A stretch of DNA of 58,435 nt from assembly GCA_019753375.1 (NCBI GenBank), contig JAIELC010000118.1, positions 1 through 58,435 of the forward strand, in the 5' to 3' direction. This DNA is from Sphingomonas sp. Its GTDB lineage: Bacteria > Pseudomonadota > Alphaproteobacteria > Sphingomonadales > Sphingomonadaceae. A program made the position numbers and the translations under genes. Shown here one piece after another: positions 52,628-58,435 of the stretch (the first letter of the stretch is position 1; the number at the start of each line of letters is the position of its first letter). The notes beneath the pieces are model-generated. The model did no database searches, was not told where the DNA came from, and saw only the letters and a list, made by a program, of their open reading frames with translations.

Positions 52628-53625
52628 CAATGGTAGCCATCCCCCACTTTGCCGCGGAATACCCAATAGGCCCAGCCGGTATAGCCGATGATGATCGGCA
52701 ACATGATGCTGACGCCGATCAACATAAAGACCTGACTATTGGCCGGCGCTGCGGCATCCCAGATCGTGATGCTGGTGGGGATAACATAAGGATAAAAGCT
52801 GATCCCGAGACCGACAAAACTTAGGAGAAAAATCCCGAGCGCCAGCAGGAACGGCTGCATCTGCGCTTTGGCCATCAGCGCGCGCCAGAAGACGATGCTG
52901 AGAATAGCGACCAGCACAGGGACGGGTGCCGTCAACAAAATGCCCGGATAGGTCAACCAGCGGTGGTAATAGTCATGTTCAAGGAACGGGGTTGCGGCGC
53001 TGACAGCGGCGATCGCCGCAAGGGTCAGCATGCCAGCCTGTCGTGCCAGCCGATAGGCATGTTCCTGGGTACCGCCTTCGGTCTTGGCGATCAGCCAGCA
53101 CGCGCCCAACAGCGCATATCCCACGACAACGCTGGCGCCAGTCAGCAGGGAAAATGGCGTCAACCAATCGAGCCAGTTGCCCGCATACGCCCTTCCGACG
53201 ACCTTTACGCCTTGCAGCAGCGCGCCCAGCACTATTCCTTGCGAAAAGGCGGCGGTTACAGATCCGGCGGTAAAGGCAAAATCCCAAAAGCGCCGATGTC
53301 CGGGATCGCGCCAGCGAAATTCGAACGCAACGCCGCGAAACACCAGACCCAGCAACATCGCAATGATTGGTGGGTACAAGGCTGGCATCACAATGGCGTA
53401 AGCGAGCGGAAAGGCCGCGAATAAGCCACCGCCGCCAAGCACCAGCCACGTCTCATTGCCATCCCAAACCGGCGCGATCGCGTTCATTGCCTGATCGCGC
53501 TCCTTGCCGACCGCAAAAACCGGAAACAATATGCCGATGCCCAGATCAAACCCGTCCATCACCACATAGGCAAAAACGGCGACGGCAATGATCAGGGCCC
53601 AGATGGTGGCAAGGTCGAGCGTCAT
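52627..53625 (-). CDS. cydB: Cytochrome bd-type ubiquinol oxidase subunit II
   Basis: A 332-residue membrane subunit of bd oxidase. It starts with TIWALIIAVAVFAYVVMDGFDLGIGILFP, the CydB signature, followed by PVWDGNETWLVLGGGGLFAAFPLAYA. It has about eight or nine helices and ends in the usual Tyr-rich GYTGWAYWVFRGKVG. Its start overlaps the cydA stop by 4 bases. With cydA and the DUF2474 gene it forms a three-gene minus-strand operon for respiration at low oxygen or in the presence of inhibitors. Confidence 0.95.
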   Translation of the reverse strand: MTLDLATIWALIIAVAVFAYVVMDGFDLGIGILFPVFAVGKERDQAMNAIAPVWDGNETWLVLGGGGLFAAFPLAYAIVMPALYPPIIAMLLGLVFRGVAFEFRWRDPGHRRFWDFAFTAGSVTAAFSQGIVLGALLQGVKVVGRAYAGNWLDWLTPFSLLTGASVVVGYALLGACWLIAKTEGGTQEHAYRLARQAGMLTLAAIAAVSAATPFLEHDYYHRWLTYPGILLTAPVPVLVAILSIVFWRALMAKAQMQPFLLALGIFLLSFVGLGISFYPYVIPTSITIWDAAAPANSQVFMLIGVSIMLPIIIGYTGWAYWVFRGKVGDGYH

Positions 53626-55028
53626 GACGATGCTGCCCCCATCATCGGACCGGGCACGATCCCGCCGGTCCGGATCGGTGCATCAATGTCCAGCGCGGGT
53701 TCGTGTGGCTGCGGCCCTTTTGCCATCAGACGCAGGATATACCAGGTCCCGGTGCCAAAGACCGCGAAATATACGATGACGAACGCCACCAGCGATGCGC
53801 CAACGGCGGGCGCGGCGAGCGGAGACGCACTGTCGGCCGTTCTGAGCAGGCCGAAAACGGTGTAGGGCTGGCGCCCAACCTCGGTCGTAATCCAGCCCGC
53901 GATCACCGCAACAAAGCCGGCAGGTCCCATCAGCACCCCGGCACGGTGCAGCCACCGTGCGCCGTACAATGTTCCCGTCGCGCGGGCGATCAGGCTCCAG
54001 ATGCCGAGGCCAAACATCGCGAGGCCCAATCCAACCATCACCCGAAACGACCAGAAGATGATTGCTACGGGCGGCTGCTTGTCGCGCGCAATGGTATCTA
54101 GCCCGGCCAAGGGCGCATTCATGTCGTGCTTCAAAATCAGCGAGGATGCCTTGGGAATTTCAATCGCATAGTCCATGCGCTGATTCGCCTGATCAGGAAT
54201 ACCGAACAAGATGAGCGGTGCGCCGTTCGGATGACTTTGAAAGTGACCCTCCATCGCCATGACCTTGGCGGGCTGATAGGCCAGCGTGTTCAAGCCATGT
54301 TCGTCGCCCGCAAGGATCTGCGCCGGAGCAACAAGCGCGGCCATCCACATCGCCATGCTAAAGCTTTTGCGTGCAGCCTGGTCAGCCGAGTTACGCAGCA
54401 GATGCCACGCACCGACTGCGCCAACGACCAACGCGGTCGTCAGATAGGCACCCGTTACGGTGTGGACGAGCCGATAGGGAAAGCTCGGGTTGAAGATAAT
54501 CGTTGCCCACGATCCGGCGTTGACGAACTGGCCTTGCGCGTTGATGGCGTAGCCAACCGGCGTCTGCATCCAGCTGTTGGCTGACAATATCCAGAAGGCG
54601 GAAATAAAGGTTCCAAGGGCGACGCAGCAGGTGGCTGCGAAGTGCAGACCGGGCCCGACCTTTTTCATGCCGAACAGCATGACCCCCAAAAATCCCGCTT
54701 CAAGGAAGAAGGCAGTCAGCACTTCATACGCCATCAAAGGCCCCAATACCGGTCCCGTCTTGTCCGAAAAAACCGACCAGTTCGTGCCGAACTGATAAGA
54801 CATGACGATGCCAGACACGACGCCCATCGCGAAGGCGACGGCAAAAATCTTTAGCCAAAACTGGAACAGATCCAGATAAACCTGTTGTTTTGTTCTCAGC
54901 CAAAGTCCTTCGAGCACAGCAAGATAGCTGGCCAACCCAATCGAGAAAGACGGGAAAATGAAATGAAAGCTAACCGTAAAGCCGAACTGGATTCGGGCCA
55001 GAATAATCGGGTCGATGGCATCGAACAT
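53622..55028 (-). CDS. cydA: Cytochrome bd-type ubiquinol oxidase subunit I (CIO-like)
   Basis: A 468-residue heme-bearing subunit. The opening LARIQFGFTVSFHFIFPSFSIG holds the heme b595 His, and KIFAVAFAMGVVSGIVMSYQFGTNW is the second CydA hallmark. The GWxxxExGRQP motif is GWITTEVGRQPY. The quinol loop region is short, as in cyanide-insensitive oxidases, rather than the long Q-loop of E. coli CydA. GAGG lies about 11 bases before the ATG. It is the first gene of the cyd operon. No clear FNR/Anr box was seen in the short upstream gap. Confidence 0.95.
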   Translation of the reverse strand: MFDAIDPIILARIQFGFTVSFHFIFPSFSIGLASYLAVLEGLWLRTKQQVYLDLFQFWLKIFAVAFAMGVVSGIVMSYQFGTNWSVFSDKTGPVLGPLMAYEVLTAFFLEAGFLGVMLFGMKKVGPGLHFAATCCVALGTFISAFWILSANSWMQTPVGYAINAQGQFVNAGSWATIIFNPSFPYRLVHTVTGAYLTTALVVGAVGAWHLLRNSADQAARKSFSMAMWMAALVAPAQILAGDEHGLNTLAYQPAKVMAMEGHFQSHPNGAPLILFGIPDQANQRMDYAIEIPKASSLILKHDMNAPLAGLDTIARDKQPPVAIIFWSFRVMVGLGLAMFGLGIWSLIARATGTLYGARWLHRAGVLMGPAGFVAVIAGWITTEVGRQPYTVFGLLRTADSASPLAAPAVGASLVAFVIVYFAVFGTGTWYILRLMAKGPQPHEPALDIDAPIRTGGIVPGPMMGAASS

Positions 55029-55145
55029 GGTCTTCGCACCTCGCTGGGCGCGCTATGGACCTGACGATGAAATGCGACAAGTGCGCGATACGCAACTGTC
55101 ATTGTTTGCCAGGAAATTACCCGACTGCTCGACGGCCAAGTGGCG

Positions 55146-55769
55146 TCAGGGTACCGCTGGACCTGCAGGCGGCGGGCCCGCGCTGCCACCGGCCTGCTGC
55201 GCGCGCTGAATTTCCCGGATTTCTGCTTCGGATTTGAAGTCGAGCAGATCGACGTCGAATACCAACACCGAATTGGCCGGAATGGGCCCAGCGGCCTTAT
55301 CACCATAGCCCAGCGTTGGTTTGATCCAGAGCCGGTATTTTCCGCCCCGTTGCATCAGCTTCAGGCCTTCGGAAAAGCCCGGTACAACGCCCGCCACCTG
55401 GAGCGGCGTCGGCTGTTCGGACTTATCAAAGGTGGTGCCGTTGGTCAGTTTGCCTTCATAGGTAATCAGTGCGACGTCGCCATCGCCGGGCTTTGCGCCC
55501 ACGCCCGGTTTAAGCACCTTATACTGCAGGCCCGACGCCGTTTCCTTGATCGATGAATCGCCGGATCGGTTACGCGCCAAAAATGTTTCGGGCTTTGCCT
55601 GATAGACTTTCCAGCTGCTTGCCGCCTGCTGAGCGCCCAATGTCAGAACAACGCCGCCAATCAGGCCGATCGCCGCGATGAGCCAGGTTGGCTGACCCGC
55701 CTTGGGCTTCTGGGTTCCTCCAAGCGGCGCCGGCGTCGGTGTCGGCGTTTGCGTGCTCGTCATTGTCAC
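55146..55769 (-). CDS. FKBP-type peptidyl-prolyl isomerase, membrane-anchored
   Basis: A 207-residue protein with an N-terminal hydrophobic anchor (LIAAIGLIGGVVLTLGAQQAA) and an FKBP domain (GLQYKVLKPGVGAKPGDGDVALITYEGKLTNGTTFDKSEQP, PLQVAGVVPGFSEGLKLMQRGGKYRLWIKPTLGYG, NSVLVFDVDLLD). The catalytic FKBP core is intact. It overlaps the upstream FKBP gene by 4 bases; the two look like tandem paralogues. It probably folds proteins in the periplasm. Confidence 0.92.
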   Translation of the reverse strand: MTMTSTQTPTPTPAPLGGTQKPKAGQPTWLIAAIGLIGGVVLTLGAQQAASSWKVYQAKPETFLARNRSGDSSIKETASGLQYKVLKPGVGAKPGDGDVALITYEGKLTNGTTFDKSEQPTPLQVAGVVPGFSEGLKLMQRGGKYRLWIKPTLGYGDKAAGPIPANSVLVFDVDLLDFKSEAEIREIQRAQQAGGSAGPPPAGPAVP

Positions 55770-56377
55770 TGAACCCCGGGTGGCGCTTGACCCGGAGCGC
55801 CGCCGCCCTGGCCAAGTTGCTGTTGCAGGCGCTGCTGCATCTGAATCTGTTCGAATTGTTGCTGGCTGATAAACGCCACCATGTTGACGTCGAACACCAG
55901 TATCGAATCAGGAGGAATCTTGTTCGGATCGGGGCTGCTTGCGCCGTAAGCCAGCTCTGGCTTCATCCAGAACCGGTATTGAGCGCCTTTGGGCATCAGC
56001 TTCAGACCTTCAAGGAAACCCTTGATCGCGCCCTTGCTAAGCGGGAACGGCACCGGCTGTTGCGACGCGTCGAACACGGTGCCGTCGCGAAGACGGCCGA
56101 TATAGGTAACCGCTGCGACATCGGTATCTGTCGGGGTCTTTGTATCGGCGCCCTTTTTCAGGATTTGATACTGCAGACCTGACTCGGTTTCGATCACCCC
56201 GGCGCGCGTGCGATTGTAAGCCAGAAACTGTTCGTTGCTGCCCTTTAATCCCACAACGGGTGCAGTGCCGACAACGGCGAGCCAAATAGCCGCCGCAACC
56301 GCAACGGTAATCCCGGCCCATAACATGCCCAACACGCCGCGCCGGGTTGGTCGAATCGGAACGGCTGTCACAGACAT
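55766..56377 (-). CDS. FKBP-type peptidyl-prolyl isomerase, second paralogue
   Basis: A 203-residue membrane-anchored FKBP. The N-terminal helix is GMLWAGITVAVAAAIWLAVVG. The FKBP core (GLQYQILKKGADTKTPTDTDVAAVTYIGRLRDGTVFDAS, GAIKGFLEGLKLMPKGAQYRFWMKPELAYG, DSILVFDVNMVAF) is intact. Unlike its partner it ends with a Gln/Gly/Pro-rich tail (EQIQMQQRLQQQLGQGGGAPG). It overlaps the second FKBP gene and follows rpsU by about 70 bases on the same strand. Confidence 0.92.
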   Translation of the reverse strand: MSVTAVPIRPTRRGVLGMLWAGITVAVAAAIWLAVVGTAPVVGLKGSNEQFLAYNRTRAGVIETESGLQYQILKKGADTKTPTDTDVAAVTYIGRLRDGTVFDASQQPVPFPLSKGAIKGFLEGLKLMPKGAQYRFWMKPELAYGASSPDPNKIPPDSILVFDVNMVAFISQQQFEQIQMQQRLQQQLGQGGGAPGQAPPGVQ

Positions 56378-56450
56378 GAAGGCACTTTCAGCAATGAAGG
56401 ATTAGCAGGTGAAAGCCGGGTGAAATCCACCCCGCAACGGCAAGAATTAC

Positions 56451-56657
56451 TTACCGTGCGCCGTCGCGTTCCATCCGCTTACGCTCAAGCTTGCGCGCAC
56501 GACGAACTGCCGCAGCCCGTTCGCGAGCGCGCTTTTCGGAAGGCTTTTCGTAGTGACGGCGCAGCTTCATCTCACGATAAACGCCTTCACGCTGCAGCTT
56601 CTTCTTCAGGGCCCGCAGCGCCTGATCGACGTTGTTATCGCGCACAATGATTTGCAT
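56451..56657 (-). CDS. rpsU: 30S ribosomal protein S21
   Basis: A 68-residue basic protein beginning [25 protein letters not shown] and rich in Arg/Lys at the C-terminus ([20 protein letters not shown]), a clear S21. It is the first minus-strand gene of the run rpsU-FKBP-FKBP and lies downstream of the candidate promoter at 56725-56753. Length is typical for alphaproteobacteria. Confidence 0.97.
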   Translation of the reverse strand: MQIIVRDNNVDQALRALKKKLQREGVYREMKLRRHYEKPSEKRARERAAAVRRARKLERKRMERDGAR

Positions 56658-56704
56658 AAAACCGTCAGTCTCCGATCAATAGGATTTAGTCGTCGCAGAC
56701 AGGG

Positions 56705-56769
56705 TCGGCGCCGTTATGTTGGGGCCATTATCAGCGCCGATGCGGATTTTCAAGCGATTTGGCGCCAAA
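56705..56769. promoter_or_regulatory. rpsU promoter flanked by two dyads
   Basis: On the minus strand TTGAAA (56748-56753) and TAATGG (56725-56730) are spaced 17 bases apart. A 7-bp dyad TCGGCGC (56705-56711)/GCGCCGA (56734-56740) brackets the -10, and a perfect 12-bp palindrome TTTGGCGCCAAA (56758-56769) lies just upstream of the -35, towards the divergent cysS. The dyads suggest regulation of one or both genes. Confidence 0.5.
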
Positions 56770-56821
56770 GGGCGTTTGCGGGACGTTGCGCGGCCCCGTC
56801 ACCCCGCTATGAACGCGTGCC

Positions 56822-58258
56822 ATGTCCATCGGCACACCCCTTCACCTGTTCAACAGTCTCACCCGATCGCTGGAGCAGTTCCAGCCAATCGATCCCGATC
56901 TGGTGCGCGTCTACACCTGCGGGCCTACGGTCTATAACTATCAGCACATCGGGAACATGCGGGCGTTCTTGTTTGCCGATACGCTTGGACGCGTGCTCAG
57001 GTGGAAGGGCTATGCCGTTCGCCACGTCATCAACATTACCGATGTTGGCCATTTGACAAGTGATGCCGACGCCGGTGACGACAAAATGGAAAAGGCAGCG
57101 GCGGCAGAGGCCAAATCAATCTGGGAAATCGCGGCCCATTATACAGAAGCGTTCAAACTGGACGTTGAACGCCTGAATATCATGCCGCCCTATATGTGGT
57201 CGGTTGCGACCGATCATGTCGCCGAAATGATCGAGTTTGCCGGCAAGATTGCCCCCGAGCATTGCTACCAGATCGATAGCGGTCTTTATTTCGATGCTAC
57301 CACCGTGCCCGATTACGGGCGCCTGGCGCGGGCGGGCAGCGACGATGTCGGCGAAAGTCGGCTCGACCCGGTGTCTGGCAAGCGCCATCCGCAGGATTTT
57401 GCCATCTGGCGCAAATCGCCGCCGGGTGAGCAGCGACAGATGGAATGGGACTCGCCATGGGGTAAGGGCGCGCCGGGCTGGCACCTTGAATGTTCGGTGA
57501 TGAGTCTGAAACATCTAGGCCACCCGTTCGACATACACACGGGTGGGATCGATCATCGCGAGATCCATCATCCCAACGAAATTGCTCAGAATCAGGCATA
57601 TTGCGATTGCAGTGACAGCGGCGCACGGGTCTGGATGCACAACAATTTTCTGGTCGACCGCGGCAGCAAGATGTCGAAGTCGACGGGAGAATTTCTGCGC
57701 CTGCAAACGCTGGTCGACGCCGGTTTCCATCCGCTTGCCTACCGGCTGATGTGCCTGCAGGCGCATTATCGGAGCGAGCTCGAATTCACGTGGGAGAATT
57801 TGGCAGCGGCGAGCACGCGATTGAAGCGGATCGTGATGGCAATCGACAGTCTGCGCATGAGCACCGACGAAACCGTTCGCGGCGAAACCGCGCCTTATCT
57901 GGCCCGGCTTGATGAAGCCGTCTCGGATGATCTCAACACGCCAAAGGCGTTGCCCGTCCTTGATGAATTGTTGGCCGATAAACGATTATCGCCGGCAGCG
58001 CGGCTGTCGGTATTGGGAGATTTCGGGGCCGTGCTCGGGCTCGACATTGGCGGCCTGCGCCGTAAGGATCTGCGTGTCCGACCCAAGATCGCAACGCTCA
58101 CTGAACCGGAGATCGACGCGCGCCTTGCCGAGCGCCAGGAAGCCCGCGCCGCTAAAGACTTTGCTCGCTCTGATATGATCCGTGACGAACTCGCGGCTGC
58201 CGGGGTTGACGTAATGGACGGCGATCCGCTTGGCTGGGACTGGAAAATCGATCTCTAG
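56822..58258 (+). CDS. cysS: Cysteinyl-tRNA synthetase
   Basis: A 478-residue class-I aminoacyl-tRNA synthetase. The zinc/HIGH region is VYTCGPTVYNYQHIGNMRAFLF, the zinc site continues in GWHLECSVMSLKHLG and HHPNE, and the KMSKS loop is GSKMSKSTGEF. The C-terminal anticodon-binding region ends AAGVDVMDGDPLGWDWKIDL. Length is typical. It is divergent from rpsU and is followed after 54 bases by a partial dioxygenase-like gene. Confidence 0.97.
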   Translation: MSIGTPLHLFNSLTRSLEQFQPIDPDLVRVYTCGPTVYNYQHIGNMRAFLFADTLGRVLRWKGYAVRHVINITDVGHLTSDADAGDDKMEKAAAAEAKSIWEIAAHYTEAFKLDVERLNIMPPYMWSVATDHVAEMIEFAGKIAPEHCYQIDSGLYFDATTVPDYGRLARAGSDDVGESRLDPVSGKRHPQDFAIWRKSPPGEQRQMEWDSPWGKGAPGWHLECSVMSLKHLGHPFDIHTGGIDHREIHHPNEIAQNQAYCDCSDSGARVWMHNNFLVDRGSKMSKSTGEFLRLQTLVDAGFHPLAYRLMCLQAHYRSELEFTWENLAAASTRLKRIVMAIDSLRMSTDETVRGETAPYLARLDEAVSDDLNTPKALPVLDELLADKRLSPAARLSVLGDFGAVLGLDIGGLRRKDLRVRPKIATLTEPEIDARLAERQEARAAKDFARSDMIRDELAAAGVDVMDGDPLGWDWKIDL

Positions 58259-58311
58259 GCTTGCGCCATCAATGACGCTAGCTTTCCGCATACAGATACG
58301 ACCGGAGCGGA

Positions 58312-58435
58312 ATGATGGCATCAATAGCGTCGGAAGAGACATATGCCGACGCCCTTTGCACGTGGCAGAGGGATGGCGCGGTCGTCCTCAACCGCTTTTT
58401 TTCTGCTGAAGAAATCGCGCCCGTAACTGCGGATT
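58312..58435 (+). CDS. Phytanoyl-CoA dioxygenase-like protein, N-terminal part (cut by window end)
   Basis: Only about 41 residues are visible. The ATG at 58312 (or 58315) has CGGAGCGG just upstream. The translated start includes WQRDGAVVLNRFFSAEEI, the pattern at the N-terminus of PhyH-type Fe(II)/2-oxoglutarate dioxygenases (DG-V-hydrophobic-FS-E-E). The catalytic HxD...H motif lies beyond the window, so the call is provisional. Confidence 0.55.
   Translation, partial: MMASIASEETYADALCTWQRDGAVVLNRFFSAEEIAPVTAD

Noticed and set aside
1..58435. CRISPR arrays, prophage genes or transposases
   Set aside because: No regularly spaced repeats, phage structural genes, or transposase-like open frames were seen.

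Overview
This window looks like chromosomal DNA from an alphaproteobacterium of the order Sphingomonadales (Sphingomonas/Erythrobacter-like). The evidence is the high GC coding style, a TonB receptor with the sphingomonad-type DIIVTG plug start, a PEPxxWA-type sorting tail, and an exosortase locus with prsK/prsR and an XrtV-like accessory protein. The genus call is an inference; there is no rRNA in the window.

Region 1 (1-9.8 kb): the 3' end of dnaE2, a membrane protein, a tripartite RND efflux operon on the minus strand (adaptor, pump, outer-membrane channel), and a TonB-dependent receptor facing away from it. A strong 37-nt hairpin lies between the two.

Region 2 (10-37.4 kb): a large exopolysaccharide and protein-sorting locus. 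It holds rmlA/rmlB, a PEP-CTERM substrate, the PrsK/PrsR two-component pair, a PilZ protein, UDP-glucuronate decarboxylase, four glycosyltransferases, a polyprenyl-phosphate sugar transferase, an exosortase with its small accessory protein and EpsI, an EpsD-like PPIase lipoprotein, a TPR lipoprotein, and an overlapping export operon (Wza-like protein, beta-barrel, chain-length protein, BY-kinase-like ATPase). Several AT-rich or palindromic intergenic sites are unexplained.

Region 3 (37.5-47.8 kb): the metabolic highlight. An operon encodes a 1830-residue propionyl-CoA synthase (acyl-CoA ligase, enoyl-CoA hydratase and enoyl-CoA reductase in one chain), a 1227-residue bifunctional malonyl-CoA reductase, and an AccA subunit. 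Together these are the acetyl-CoA to malonyl-CoA to 3-hydroxypropionate to propionyl-CoA arm of the 3-hydroxypropionate bi-cycle. A tRNA-Glu(CTC) gene on the minus strand follows, its 3' end facing the operon.

Region 4 (48-58.4 kb): methionine salvage (mtnB-D-C-A, plus a methionine-type aminotransferase on the other strand), a second PilZ protein, a cydA-cydB-DUF2474 bd oxidase operon, two FKBP-type PPIases, rpsU, cysS, and the start of a phytanoyl-CoA dioxygenase-like gene cut by the window end.

All functional calls come from reading motifs and family resemblance by eye; no database search was run.
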